NCBI RefSeq assembly: GCF_003448965.1
Contig: NZ_QRGC01000034.1
Location: 1 to 54,535, forward strand
Source of the DNA: Oceanicella sp. SM1341
GTDB taxonomy: Bacteria > Pseudomonadota > Alphaproteobacteria > Rhodobacterales > Rhodobacteraceae
Reading direction: 5' to 3'
Length of the DNA: 54,535 nucleotides
Made by a program: the position numbers and the translations under genes. The notes beneath the pieces are model-generated. The model was not told the DNA's origin, did not search any database, and saw nothing but the letters and a program-made list of their open reading frames with translations. This document shows positions 16,363 to 25,051 of this stretch, piece after piece. Numbering within the stretch: position 1 is the stretch's first letter; each line of letters starts with the position of its first letter.

Positions 16363-16728
16363 GTGAAAAAGTGGCGCAATTTGTAACAACTGCGTCTAAT
16401 CGACGGCATGAAAGCCACGAGCGACTGCTTCGGGAAAGCCGAGCCGCGGCGTGGGCACGCTTCGACCGTCAGCTCGGGGCCGATGCTGTATAAAAACTCG
16501 CATGAACATAGCATGCTTTGAAATTGTGTTCGCCAGAGTGATCTTGGGAGGTTTTTCCGATGCCGTCGTCGCTAGCGGCCTAGTCGGGTGGGGGAATTGT
16601 CCTTCGAGATTTCAGGAAATCTGTATTTCTACACAGAATCGGCCGAAAATCTTGAATCTTTTGGCGTTTCGTCTTGGCGCGTAGCGCCAAGATAAGGCCC
16701 TATCGCCAGTCTCGAAAGCTCCTATGGC
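16363..16728. other. Right-end non-coding segment of the transposon
   Basis: This stretch is AT-richer than the host and lies between gajB and the right inverted repeat. It contains a perfect 8-bp stem with a 3-nt loop, CTTGGCGC-gta-GCGCCAAG (16673-16691), which could terminate the gajAB transcript. No believable gene is seen; short open frames have no ribosome site or known motif. Confidence 0.5.
16673..16691 (+). terminator. Hairpin near the right end of the transposon
   Basis: CTTGGCGC (16673-16680) pairs perfectly with GCGCCAAG (16684-16691) across GTA. There is no T-run after it. It is the only strong hairpin between gajB and the right inverted repeat. It may also insulate the host gene beyond the end. 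Confidence 0.4.
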
Positions 16729-16750
16729 AGGGTTCACATGCAACGCTTAC
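16729..16750. repeat. Right terminal inverted repeat of the IS66-type element
   Basis: The plus strand ends ATGCAACGCTTAC at 16750. Its reverse complement begins GTAAGCGTTGCAT, identical to the left end for 13 bases, and matches in 20 of 22 overall. Confidence 0.92.
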
Positions 16751-16758
16751 ATCCGGTG
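16751..16758. repeat. Target site duplication, right copy (ATCCGGTG)
   Basis: This 8-bp copy is identical to 174-181 and directly abuts the right inverted repeat. Its last bases overlap a possible GTG start of the short ORF that follows. Confidence 0.93.
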
Positions 16759-16764
16759 GCAGCG

Positions 16765-17070
16765 GTGACGGGGTTCATCTGCAGCCGCTGCGGTCAGCTC
16801 TTCACCGGGCTGCCGGGCCCGCGCGAGACCCGCAGCGCCTTCGACATCCCGCGTGAGGACTGGTCCGGCCGGCTCGGGAGCGACCAGTGCGAGGTGGCTC
16901 GCGGAGCCGCTTTCCTGGCTCGCTCGGGCGAGGAGAGCTGCGCGCAGTTCCACGTGGCTGATGGAGGAAGTCCGGGCGATCCTCGGGCCGCCGAACCAGC
17001 GTGGCGGGCCGTGCCGCTCCGGCCTGCTCGGTTGCTCGTCTCTCGGCTGAAGGGGGGTGGTGCCGGATGA
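16765..17070 (+). pseudogene. Possible DUF2199-like gene remnant at the insertion site
   Basis: From GTG 16765 the first 40 residues read like a DUF2199 protein: FICSRCGQLFTGLP, then AFDIPREDW and LGSDQCEV, which match the family's CxxCG...GLP...SDxC pattern. The rest no longer resembles the family, and the frame runs into the antisense of tRNA-Thr. The 3' part is therefore degraded or lost. The transposon inserted immediately upstream of its start. The family call is tentative. Confidence 0.35.
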
Positions 17071-17132
17071 GGGATTCGAACCCCCGACCTTCGGTTTACA
17101 AAACCGCTGCACTACCGCTGTGCTAATCCGGC
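17058..17132 (-). tRNA. tRNA-Thr (TGT)
   Basis: The minus strand reads as a full cloverleaf beginning GCCGGATTAGC and ending CCA, with anticodon loop TTTGTAA (anticodon TGT). The T-arm GGTTCGAATCC is standard. CCA is encoded at 17058-17060. It closes the tRNA-fMet to tRNA-Thr interval that the transposon entered. Confidence 0.93.
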
Positions 17133-17180
17133 CCCTCCCCGGCTGATAGCATACCTGACGGCAAGCTCAAGCCGTGAGGT

Positions 17181-17209
17181 GGCCACCGGCGCTATTCCGC
17201 CGGGTGGCC
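17181..17209 (-). terminator. Hairpin overlapping the RND permease stop codon
   Basis: GGCCACCGGCG (17181-17191) pairs with CGCCGGGTGGCC (17198-17209) with one bulged G and a 6-nt loop that contains the stop codon (17192-17194). It is a likely terminator for the efflux operon, although the following T-run is weak. Confidence 0.55.
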
Positions 17210-20200
17210 CAGCACGCGGGCGCGGGCGATCTCGGCCTCGAGGCGGGCGTCCTCGTCGCGCCGGGGGGTGGAGAAGCGGGCCAGCACCAGGTAGCAGACC
17301 GGGGTGAGGAACAGCGTCGCCAGCGTGGCGAGGCCGAGCCCGCCCACCACCACCCAGCCGAGGGCGATGCGCGCCTCGGCGCCGGCGCCGCTCGCCACCA
17401 CGAGGGGCGCGCCGCCCAGCACGGTGGAGATCGCGGTCATCGCCACCGGGCGCAGGCGGATGAGGCTCGCGGTCTCGATCGCCGGGCGCAGGGCGAGGCC
17501 GCGCTCGCGCAGCTGGTTGGCGAATTCCACGATCAGGATGCCGTTCTTGGCCATCACCCCCACCAGCATCACCAGCCCGATCTGGCTGTAGACGTTGAGC
17601 GTGCCGCCGGAAAACAGGATGGCGAACACCGCGCAGGCCAGCCCCAGCGGCACCGTGAGCAGGATGATCACCGCCGAGACGAAGCTCTCGAACTGTGCCG
17701 CCAGCACCAGCAGCACCACGATGATCGCCACGGCGAAGGTCATCGCCAGGCCCTGGGAGGTCTCGCCCACGGTGGCGGCCTCGGCCAGCGGTATGATGCG
17801 CGCGCCCGGCGGCAGCAGGCCCTCGGAGAGGCGCAGAACCTCGCGGTAGGCGTCCTGCAGGGCGAGGCCCTCGCCGAGGCTCGCGGTCACCGGCACGGCG
17901 CGCAGCTTGTCCTCGCGGCGCAGGTCGGCGGGGGCGGCGGCCTCGGTGAGCGTGGCAATGGAGGACATCGGCACCATCTTGCCCGAGGCGGTGCGCAGGA
18001 AGATGTTCTCGAGGTCCGTCGGGTCGTCCACCGGGGTGCCGGTGGAGAGCAGCTTGATGGGCGAGGTGCGGTCCGGCAGGTAGACCGTGCCCACCTCGCG
18101 CCCGTCGAGCAGCGACTGCATGGCATTGGCGAGGCCGGTCACGTCGATCCCGAGGTCGGAGGCGCGCTCGCGGTCGACCTTCACGGTGAGCTGCGGCTGG
18201 GTGAGGTCGAAGCTCAGGCGGATGCTGCCGAAGCGCCCGTCCTCCTGCATGCGCTCGATGATCTGGTTTGCGGCGTAGGAGAGCTGGTCGTAGGTGGCGC
18301 CGGCCACGGCGAACTGCAGCCCCTCGCCGCCGCCGCGGATGCCCAGCGAGTTCGGCTGGATGGCGAAGGCGCGCACGCCGGGCAGGGCGCCCATGCGGGT
18401 GTTGATCTCCTCGGCGATCTCCTGCTGCGAGCGGCTGCGCTCCTCCCAGGGGGCGAGGGTGAGCACCATGAAGCCGCGGTTCACCGCGCCGCGCCCGGCG
18501 ATGGCGAAGAGGTTCTGCGCCTCGCCGTTCTGCAGGTAGGCGGAGGCGATGTCCTCGATCAGGCGCATCTGCTTGGCGGTGTAGCTCAGGCTCACGCCCT
18601 GCGGCGTGTTCACCGAGAACAGCAGCACCGAGCGGTCTTCCGGCGGGGTGAGCTCCTGCGGCACCTGGCGGAAGGCCATCACCGCGCCGAGCGAGAACAC
18701 GACCGCCACGGTGATCGCCACCAGCGGCGCGTCGAGGGCGGCGCGCAGGATGCGGGCATAGAGCCCCTGCAGCCCGGCGCCCAGGCTCTCGAAGGCCCGG
18801 CCCAGCAGGCCGCGGCGCGCGGCCTCGGTCTCGGCCGGGGCGGGCAGCACCCGGGCGGCGATCATCGGGCAGAGCGTGAGCGTGACGATGGAGGAGATCA
18901 CCACCGAGATGGCCAGCACGAAGCCGAACTCGCGGAACAGCCCGCCCGCGGTGCCCGGCAGGAAGGAGATCGGGATGAACACCGCCGCCAGCGTGGCGGT
19001 GGTGGAGATCACGGCGAAGAACACCTCCCGCACCCCCACCAGCGCCGCGGCGCGGGGCCCGAGGCCGAGGGCGCGGCGGCGCATCACGTTCTCCAGCACC
19101 ACGATCGCGTCATCCACCACCATGCCGGTGGCGAGCACGAGGGCGAGCATGGAGAGGATGTTGATCGAGAACCCGGCGAGGTAGATGCCCCCGAAGGTGC
19201 CGATCAGCGCCACCGGCATGGTGACGGCGGGGATCAGCACCGCGCGGGCCGAGCGCAGGAACAGCAGGATCACCCCGATCACGATCACCGTGGCGAGCAC
19301 CAGCGCCCCCACCACCTCGCTGATCGAGCCGCGGATGAAATTCGCGTCGTCGCTGGTCACGCGGATGTCGGTGCCCTCGGGCAGGATGGCGCGCATCTGC
19401 TCCACCGCGGCGCGCACGTCGCGCGAGATGTTGAGCGTGTTGGACTGAGCCTGGCGCACGATGCCCATGCCCACGCCGGTCTGGCCGTTGGCGCGCAGGA
19501 TGGCCTCGTTCACGTCCGGCCCGAAGGTGACGGAGGCGACATCGCCCAGCCGGGTGTGGGCGTCGAGCATCAGGGCGGAGAACTCGTCGGCCGTGGTGAG
19601 GCCGGAGTTGGCGCGCACCACGATCTCCTGCGTGTCGGAGGTGATGGTGCCGGCCGGGCTCTCGCCCGAGACCTCGGCCAGCAGGCTCGCCACGTCGGCG
19701 AGGGTGAAGCCCCGCCCCGCCAGCGCCGCCTGGTCGATGTCCACGCGCAGGATCGCTTCGCGGTCGCCATAGACCTGCACGTCGGCCACGCCGTCGATGG
19801 CGGCGAGCGTGTCGACCACCTCGTCCTCCACCAGCCGGGTGAGGTCCTGGATCTCCAGCCGGTCGGAGGTGACCGCCACGCGCATCACCGCGGAGGCATT
19901 GGCATCGGCCTTCACGATGCGCGGGTCGTCGATGTCGTCGGGCAGGTCGCGCTCGATGCGGCTGATCGCGTCGCGCAGGTCGTTGGCGGCCACGTTGAGG
20001 TCGGTGTCGTCGGTGAATTCCACCGTCACCCGGCTGCGGCCGAAATTCGAGGAGGAGGCGATGGATTTCACCCCCGACACCCGGGTGGCGGCGCCCTCGA
20101 TCTCGTCGGTCACCTCGGCGTCGATGGTCTCGGGGGCAGCACCGTCATAGGTGGTGGTGACGGTGATCACCGGGCGGTCCACGTCCGGCAGCTCGCGGAT

Positions 20201-20392
20201 CTCGGCGCCCCAGAGGGCCGCGAGCCCGGCCACCACGATGAGCAGGTTCACCACGATGGCCAGCACCGGGCGTTTCACGAAGGTGGCGGTGAAGGCGGCG
20301 GCGCCGTCATCCATGCCCGGCGGCAGGGCGCGGGCGGCGGCCTCGGTTTCGGCCAGCGCCTGCGCGGTGTCTTCGGGCTCGTGCTGCGCCAT
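17192..20392 (-). CDS. RND efflux permease, HAE1 family
   Basis: The 1066-residue inner-membrane pump has the usual two halves, each with a large periplasmic loop, and about 12 membrane helices. The first helix is VLAIVVNLLIVVAGLAALWG. The proton-relay acidic pair is visible in GMVVDDAIVVLENV in helix 4. The C-terminal half has VMLVGVMAKNGILIVEFANQ. An extra 30-residue hydrophilic N-terminus precedes the first helix. The adaptor gene lies 4 bp upstream, so the two form an operon. No outer-membrane factor gene is present in the window, so a TolC-like partner must be encoded elsewhere. Substrates (drugs, detergents, bile-like compounds) cannot be told from sequence. Confidence 0.92.
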   Translation of the reverse strand: MAQHEPEDTAQALAETEAAARALPPGMDDGAAAFTATFVKRPVLAIVVNLLIVVAGLAALWGAEIRELPDVDRPVITVTTTYDGAAPETIDAEVTDEIEGAATRVSGVKSIASSSNFGRSRVTVEFTDDTDLNVAANDLRDAISRIERDLPDDIDDPRIVKADANASAVMRVAVTSDRLEIQDLTRLVEDEVVDTLAAIDGVADVQVYGDREAILRVDIDQAALAGRGFTLADVASLLAEVSGESPAGTITSDTQEIVVRANSGLTTADEFSALMLDAHTRLGDVASVTFGPDVNEAILRANGQTGVGMGIVRQAQSNTLNISRDVRAAVEQMRAILPEGTDIRVTSDDANFIRGSISEVVGALVLATVIVIGVILLFLRSARAVLIPAVTMPVALIGTFGGIYLAGFSINILSMLALVLATGMVVDDAIVVLENVMRRRALGLGPRAAALVGVREVFFAVISTTATLAAVFIPISFLPGTAGGLFREFGFVLAISVVISSIVTLTLCPMIAARVLPAPAETEAARRGLLGRAFESLGAGLQGLYARILRAALDAPLVAITVAVVFSLGAVMAFRQVPQELTPPEDRSVLLFSVNTPQGVSLSYTAKQMRLIEDIASAYLQNGEAQNLFAIAGRGAVNRGFMVLTLAPWEERSRSQQEIAEEINTRMGALPGVRAFAIQPNSLGIRGGGEGLQFAVAGATYDQLSYAANQIIERMQEDGRFGSIRLSFDLTQPQLTVKVDRERASDLGIDVTGLANAMQSLLDGREVGTVYLPDRTSPIKLLSTGTPVDDPTDLENIFLRTASGKMVPMSSIATLTEAAAPADLRREDKLRAVPVTASLGEGLALQDAYREVLRLSEGLLPPGARIIPLAEAATVGETSQGLAMTFAVAIIVVLLVLAAQFESFVSAVIILLTVPLGLACAVFAILFSGGTLNVYSQIGLVMLVGVMAKNGILIVEFANQLRERGLALRPAIETASLIRLRPVAMTAISTVLGGAPLVVASGAGAEARIALGWVVVGGLGLATLATLFLTPVCYLVLARFSTPRRDEDARLEAEIARARVLGHPAE

Positions 20393-20396
20393 CGGC

Positions 20397-21515
20397 TCAG
20401 CCCGCCTCGGCAGGGGCGTCGATCTCGGAGATGGCGGTGCCCGGGCGCAGCTTCTGCACGCCCTCGGTCACCACCACGTCGCCCACGCCGATGCCGGAAA
20501 GCAGCACCCGGTCATCCTCGCGCTCGATCACCTTCACCGGCACCTGGCCCACGGTGCCCTCGGTCACCTTCCACACGTAGGGCCCGTCGGAGCGCCACTG
20601 CACGGCGAGGGCGGGCACCGCGACATGCGCCTCGCCGGGGAAGGCCATGATGACGTTGAAGGAGAAGCCGGGGCGCAGCGCGTCGTCCGAGTTCTCGATG
20701 GCGGCGCGCAGGCGCAGGGTGCGGCTCTCGGGGTCGATCTGGCTGTCGATGGCGGTGACGGTGCCGTTGAAGAGCTGGTCCGGCGCGGCGGGGCTGGTGG
20801 CGACGAGGGTCTGGCCCAGGCTGATGAGCGCGGCGAAGCGTTCCGGCGCGTAGAGGTCGATCTCGAGCTTGGAGCGGTCGTCGAGCACGGCGATGGCGGT
20901 GTCGGCGCCGATCAGGTCGCCCACGTCGACCTCGGAGAGGCCCATCACGCCGTCGAAGGGCGCGCGCACCAGCCGGCGCTCGAGGTCGAGCTCGGCGGTG
21001 CGCAGGTCCAGCTCGGCGCGCTGGCGGGCGCGGTCGGCCTCGTCGAGGTCGACCTGGCTCGCGATGCGGCGGCTCGCGAGCGCGGTGAGGCGCTCGAAGG
21101 CGGCCGAGGCCTCGGAGAGCGCCACCCGCGCGCGGGAGACCGCGATCTCCTCCGCGTCGCTGTCGAGCCGGGCGAGCACGGTGCCGCGGGCCACCTTCTC
21201 GCCGGGGGTGAAGCCCAGTTCCTCCACCTCGCCGGTGGAGCGGGCGAAGAGCGTGACGCTGCGCAGCGCCCGGCCGGAGCCGATGAGCCGCAGGCGGGTG
21301 GCGGCGCGCGCCTCCTCCGCCGTGGCGGTGACCACGCCGACGCTGCGCTCGGCCCGGCCGGGGGCGGCCTCCTCCGTGGCGGTGAGGGCGAGGGGGCCGG
21401 TGTCGATGCCCACGCGGCGCAAGAGGTCGCGCGCATCGGGGCTGAACGCCGCGATGCCGGCGCCCGCGGCGCCAAGCACGATGATAGAAACGATGGCCTG
21501 TCGGACCATGGACAT
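20397..21515 (-). CDS. RND efflux periplasmic adaptor subunit (membrane fusion protein)
   Basis: The 372-residue protein starts with a signal anchor (AIVSIIVLGAAGAGIAAF). It then shows the split lipoyl domain (GEVEELGFTPGEKVARGTVL and VRAPFDGVMGLSEVDVGDLI) around an alpha-helical hairpin. Beta-barrel and membrane-proximal domains follow. This is the standard HlyD/AcrA-type layout. It bridges the RND permease encoded 4 bp downstream to an outer-membrane channel. The start ATG 21515 could also be the next Met (two codons in). The 241 bp upstream should hold the operon promoter; no regulator gene is adjacent. Confidence 0.92.
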   Translation of the reverse strand: MSMVRQAIVSIIVLGAAGAGIAAFSPDARDLLRRVGIDTGPLALTATEEAAPGRAERSVGVVTATAEEARAATRLRLIGSGRALRSVTLFARSTGEVEELGFTPGEKVARGTVLARLDSDAEEIAVSRARVALSEASAAFERLTALASRRIASQVDLDEADRARQRAELDLRTAELDLERRLVRAPFDGVMGLSEVDVGDLIGADTAIAVLDDRSKLEIDLYAPERFAALISLGQTLVATSPAAPDQLFNGTVTAIDSQIDPESRTLRLRAAIENSDDALRPGFSFNVIMAFPGEAHVAVPALAVQWRSDGPYVWKVTEGTVGQVPVKVIEREDDRVLLSGIGVGDVVVTEGVQKLRPGTAISEIDAPAEAG

Positions 21516-21756
21516 CCGGCGCTCTCCCTGCTCCCCGTTCCCGAACGATACGTCGGTCAGCGCAGAAACCGTCGCTCACGCTTGCGTGTCCGGAGGGAAA
21601 AATGTGCGCCCGGCGGCGAATTTCCGCAAGGAGATTGAAAACTGTTGCGGCGGTGCAGCATTCTTCCGCGTCCGCAGTGGCCGCCAGGCACCGCAAGCGG
21701 GCCCGATTCAGCGATTTGTTCAGGAAACCGGGCCGAATCCCCTCCGCGCGGCGGGC

Positions 21757-23046
21757 TCAGACCACCACGGGCTGGGCCACCTGCCGGCCAACGCCGAACA
21801 CCCGCTTGTAGCGGGTGATCTCGTCTTCGGGGCCCATGGCCTTGTTGGGATTGTCGGAGAGCTTCACCGTGGGCCGGCCATTGGCCGAGACCGCCTTGCA
21901 CACCAGGCTGAACGGGTCGAGCGCGCCGCCATGCGCGAGGCCGCGGAAATCGTTGGTCAGCAGGGTGCCCCAGCCGAAGCTCACCCGCACGCGGCCGCGC
22001 AGCTTCTCGTCGAGCATGATGATCTTGTCCACGTCCAGCCCGTCGGAGAAGATGATGAGCTTGTCGCGCGGGTCCTGGCCCATGCGCTTCCACCAGGCGA
22101 TGGCGGTCTCGGCGGCGGTGAGCGGGTCGCCGCTGTCGATGCGCACGCCGGTCCAGTGGGCCAGCCATTCCGGCGCGCGGGCGAAGAACCCCTCGGTGCC
22201 GTAGGTGTCGGGCAGGATGATGCGCAGGTTGCCGTCATAGTCGCGCTGCCAGTCGGCCATCACCTTGTAGGGCGCCTCGGCGAGGGCGGAATCATCCGCC
22301 GCCAGCGCGGCATAGACCATCGGCAGCTCGTGGGCGTTGGTGCCGATCGCCTCCACCTCCGAGCGCATGGCGATGAGCACGTTGGAGGTGCCGGTGAAGC
22401 GCGGGCCCAGCCCCTCGCGCATCGCCTGCACGCACCAGTCCTGCCAGAGGAAGGAATGCCGCCGCCGGGTGCCGAAATCGGCGATGCGCATGTCGAGGGG
22501 CTGCAGCCGCTGCACCTTCTCCCACACCCGCGCCATGGCCCTTGCGTAGAGCACCTGCAACTCGAACTTGCCCATCTCGCGCAGCACGGCGCGCGAGCGC
22601 AGCTCCATCATCACCGCCAGCGCCGGGATCTCCCAGAGCATGGCCTCGGCCCAGGTGCCTTCGAAGGTGAGCTCATACTGGTCGCCCCGCCGCTCCAGCT
22701 CGTATTCCGGCAGCTGCAGGTTCTCCAGCCATTCCATGAAATCGGGGCCGAACATCGAGCGGATGCCGTAGAAGGTGTTGCCGCGCAGGTAGGTGCTCTC
22801 GCCGCGCGAGAGCCGCAGGGAGCGCAGGTGGTCGAGCTGGTCGCGCAGCTCGCTCTCGTCCACCAGCCGCGCCATGGGCACCTTGTCGGAGCGGTTGATC
22901 AGGCTGAAGCGCACCCGCACGTCCGAATGGTTGCGGAAGATGCTCTGCGCCATCAGCAGCTTGTAGAAATCCGTGTCCAGAAGCGACCGCACGATGGGGT
23001 CGATCTTCCAGTTGTGGTTGTAGACACGCGTGGCGATATCGGTCAT
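21757..23046 (-). CDS. pncB: Nicotinate phosphoribosyltransferase
   Basis: The 429-residue enzyme converts nicotinate and PRPP to nicotinate mononucleotide with ATP hydrolysis, in the Preiss-Handler branch of NAD salvage. Family segments seen are [14 protein letters not shown] (about 21-34) and [10 protein letters not shown] with the His that is phosphorylated (H197). Others are GTSNVL and [11 protein letters not shown] near the phosphate site. I chose ATG 23046 ([10 protein letters not shown]) because the family begins here; an upstream in-frame ATG adds 22 atypical residues. pncA lies 87 bp upstream on the same strand and supplies nicotinate from nicotinamide, so the pair works in sequence. 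Confidence 0.94.
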   Translation of the reverse strand: MTDIATRVYNHNWKIDPIVRSLLDTDFYKLLMAQSIFRNHSDVRVRFSLINRSDKVPMARLVDESELRDQLDHLRSLRLSRGESTYLRGNTFYGIRSMFGPDFMEWLENLQLPEYELERRGDQYELTFEGTWAEAMLWEIPALAVMMELRSRAVLREMGKFELQVLYARAMARVWEKVQRLQPLDMRIADFGTRRRHSFLWQDWCVQAMREGLGPRFTGTSNVLIAMRSEVEAIGTNAHELPMVYAALAADDSALAEAPYKVMADWQRDYDGNLRIILPDTYGTEGFFARAPEWLAHWTGVRIDSGDPLTAAETAIAWWKRMGQDPRDKLIIFSDGLDVDKIIMLDEKLRGRVRVSFGWGTLLTNDFRGLAHGGALDPFSLVCKAVSANGRPTVKLSDNPNKAMGPEDEITRYKRVFGVGRQVAQPVVV

Positions 23047-23133
23047 GGCGCGGTTCCCGGACAGGTATTGCCGCTCTAGAACAGGCTCGGGTCGGGTTGT
23101 CCAGCCCGTCATCCGTCGAAATGTCGCAGGGCC

Positions 23134-23730
23134 TCAGGCGAATACAACCCCGGCCGTGGCCATCTCTTCCTTCGCTGCGGCGAGCGAGCCCTCCATGTCG
23201 ATGCCCCGGCAGGCCTCCTCGATCAGCGTCACCCCGAAGCCGAGGCGCAATGCGTCGAGCGCCGAGAACTTCACGCAGAAATCGGTGGCGAGGCCGCAGA
23301 GCGCCACCGCGCTCACCCCGCGCTCGCGCAGGTAGCCGCCGAGGCCGGTGGGGGTTTCGTGATCGTTCTCGAAGAAGGCGGAGTAGCTGTCGATGCCGGG
23401 GCGGAAGCCCTTGCGCAGCACGAGGTCGGCGTCGCGGCGCAGGTCGGGGTGGAACTCCGCGCCTTCAGTGCCCTGCACGCAATGCACGGGCCAGAGCACC
23501 TGCGGCCCGTAGGACATCTCGACCATCGAGAAGGGCTCGGCGCCCGGGTGGCTGGCGGCGAAGGAGGAGTGCCCGGCCGGGTGCCAGTCCTGCGTGAGCA
23601 CGCGCACCGGGTAGCTGTCGGCCAGGCGGTTGACGAGGGGCACGATGCTGTCGCCCTCCGCCACGGCCAGCGCGCCGCCGGGGCAGAAGTCGTTCTGGAT
23701 GTCGATCATCAGCAGGGCGGTGTCATGCAT
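23134..23730 (-). CDS. pncA: Nicotinamidase
   Basis: The 198-residue enzyme hydrolyses nicotinamide to nicotinate and ammonia. The catalytic triad of the isochorismatase-like fold is visible: D10 in MIDIQNDFCPGGAL, K107 in LRKGF and C152 in GLATDFCVKFSA. Metal ligands lie in DWHPAGHSSF (D48, H50, H54). The start is ATG 23730, where the family begins; the upstream open frame overlaps the divergent yggT-type gene and is not coding. It lies 87 bp upstream of pncB on the same strand, and the two genes together recycle nicotinamide to NAD. Confidence 0.95.
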   Translation of the reverse strand: MHDTALLMIDIQNDFCPGGALAVAEGDSIVPLVNRLADSYPVRVLTQDWHPAGHSSFAASHPGAEPFSMVEMSYGPQVLWPVHCVQGTEGAEFHPDLRRDADLVLRKGFRPGIDSYSAFFENDHETPTGLGGYLRERGVSAVALCGLATDFCVKFSALDALRLGFGVTLIEEACRGIDMEGSLAAAKEEMATAGVVFA

Positions 23731-23883
23731 GCGCGGGCTCCTCGCGGCCGTGTGCCTCGGGGGCAGAGCAAAGGCCCGCCGGGGCCCCGCGTCAACCCCG
23801 TGCCGAGGCTTACCGGCGGTTAACCGGGGCCTGCGATGCTGGGCCGTGGTGAGGGAAACGGGTTCGCGGGGAGGAAGGCGCGC

Positions 23884-24174
23884 ATGACGTCCGTGCTGGT
23901 GCTGGTCTATCACATGCTGAGCGCGCTCTGGCTGCTCATCCTGCTCCACCTGGTGATGGGCCTGCTGCTGCGTCTCCGCGTGCTGGACCATGAGGGCCCC
24001 GCCGTGCGCCGGGCCTGGAACGGGCTGAGTTCGATGCTCGACCCGCTCTACCGCCCGCTGCGCCGGGTGCTGCCCTGGCACGGGCGGGTGGATATCGCGC
24101 CGGTGGCGACCCTGTTCTTCGTGCTGGGGGTGCAGGCGATGTTCCTGCTCGCGGGCGCCGCCCGCATCATCTGA
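23884..24174 (+). CDS. YggT family membrane protein
   Basis: The 96-residue protein has two membrane helices (VYHMLSALWLLILLHLVMG and VATLFFVLGVQAMFLLAG). Between them is the family signature LDPLYRPLRRVLPWHGRVDIAP. Start ATG 23884 follows GAGGAAG. YggT proteins sit in the inner membrane and have been linked to osmotic tolerance and, in some bacteria and plastids, to division-related or membrane organisation roles. The precise activity is unknown. The gene is divergent from pncA and convergent with udh. Confidence 0.88.
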   Translation: MTSVLVLVYHMLSALWLLILLHLVMGLLLRLRVLDHEGPAVRRAWNGLSSMLDPLYRPLRRVLPWHGRVDIAPVATLFFVLGVQAMFLLAGAARII

Positions 24175-24180
24175 AGGGGG

Positions 24181-24233
24181 GGCGCCCCCCGCGGGGGGAG
24201 GCGCCGTGCCCGCGCGAGAGGCCCTGCGCGGGC
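24181..24233. terminator. Bidirectional terminator region between yggT-type gene and udh
   Basis: Two GC hairpins fill the short gap between these convergent genes. The first is 24181-24190 with 24195-24205 (one bulge). The second is GCCCGCGC (24208-24215) with GCGCGGGC (24226-24233). Neither has a strong T-run, as is common at this GC content. Confidence 0.55.
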
Positions 24234-24246
24234 GGCCCCGGGGGCC

Positions 24247-25038
24247 TCACTCGCCGGTGTGCGGCGCGACGGGCCAGACCCCGCCCTGGTAGACGACCGC
24301 GGGGTCGTCATGGCTGCGGGCCGGGTCGGCGGCTTCCACCTCGGCGCGGAACTGCTCGGAGGAATGTTGCGGCACCCAGCCCAGGAAGGCGGCGTGGGAA
24401 TTGTCCCACCACATGTCGCGGTTGGCCGAGGCGCCGTAGACCATGGTGCAGCCGGTGCGCGGCGCCTCGCGGATGCGCTTGACCAGGCTCACGAAATCCT
24501 CCGGCGCCAGCCAGGTGGAGAGCATGCGGCGGTCCTTCGGCCTGGGGAAGCAGGAGCCGATGCGCACCGACACGCTCTCCACCCCGAACTTGTCCCAGTA
24601 ATAGCGGGCCATGGTCTCGCCCATCGCCTTCGACAGGCCGTAGAGACTGTCGGGGCGCATGTCGGAGGCGCCGTCGAGCAGCGTCTCGCGGGTGTGGAAG
24701 CCGATGGCGTGGTTGGAGGAGGCGAAGAGCACCCGCGCCGGGCCCAGCCGCCGCGCCGCGTCGAAGATGTTGAAGGCGCCGCGGATGTTGGACTGCTCGA
24801 TCACGTCCCAGGTGTTCTCAACCGACATGCCGCCCAGATGCACGATGTAGGAGCAGCCCTCCACCAGCGCGTCCACCGCCGCGCGGTCGGCGAGGTCGCA
24901 GCGCACGATCTCCTCGCCCTCGCGGGCGGGGGCCATTTCGGAGAGGTCGGAGAGCCGCAGGGGCGCGTAGCCCTGCAGCGCCTCGCGCAGCATGGCGCCG
25001 ACGCCGCCGGCAGCTCCGGTGATCAGGATGCGGGTCAT
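24247..25038 (-). CDS. udh: Uronate dehydrogenase
   Basis: The 263-residue NAD-dependent short-chain dehydrogenase oxidises D-galacturonate or D-glucuronate to the aldaro-1,5-lactone. Evidence: Rossmann motif GAAGGVG (8-14), FASSNHAIGF with the catalytic Ser (about 107-108), the YxxxK pair Y133-K137, and the Udh-specific segments RIGSC and MLSTWLAPEDFVSL. WWDNSH near residue 215 also matches the family. Length is right for Udh. It is the last gene of the minus-strand operon, 13 bp after dctM. Its neighbours encode every later step from the lactone to alpha-ketoglutarate semialdehyde. Substrate preference between galacturonate and glucuronate is not visible. Confidence 0.92.
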   Translation of the reverse strand: MTRILITGAAGGVGAMLREALQGYAPLRLSDLSEMAPAREGEEIVRCDLADRAAVDALVEGCSYIVHLGGMSVENTWDVIEQSNIRGAFNIFDAARRLGPARVLFASSNHAIGFHTRETLLDGASDMRPDSLYGLSKAMGETMARYYWDKFGVESVSVRIGSCFPRPKDRRMLSTWLAPEDFVSLVKRIREAPRTGCTMVYGASANRDMWWDNSHAAFLGWVPQHSSEQFRAEVEAADPARSHDDPAVVYQGGVWPVAPHTGE

Positions 25039-25051
25039 TGGGCTTCCTTCT

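Larger units (their letters stand above)
182..16750. mobile_element. 16.57-kb IS66-family transposon carrying type I R-M and Gabija-like defence genes
   Basis: Three things seen in the sequence define this element. It has matching terminal inverted repeats (182-203 and 16729-16750), a perfect 8-bp duplication of the target outside them, and IS66 proteins inside (TnpA, TnpB, and a broken TnpC). Base composition is visibly lower in GC than both flanks. IS66 elements usually span 2-3 kb with tnpA-tnpB-tnpC adjacent. Here tnpB and tnpC are about 9.7 kb apart, with a AAA+ ATPase, a type I R-M operon and an HTH protein between them, and a nuclease-helicase pair follows tnpC. I saw no internal copies of the inverted repeat, so I read it as one element rather than two copies flanking cargo. 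Whether it can still move is uncertain because tnpC has a stop codon. Confidence 0.9.

Noticed and set aside
16451-16684. Small plus-strand ORF near the right transposon end
   Set aside because: No ribosome site, no motif, and it runs into the terminal hairpin.
16747-17112. Minus-strand ORF across tRNA-Thr
   Set aside because: It reads through a tRNA gene and has no ribosome site or family.
17174-20650. A 1158-codon open frame opposite the RND permease
   Set aside because: Composition artefact; the other strand has a full set of RND motifs.
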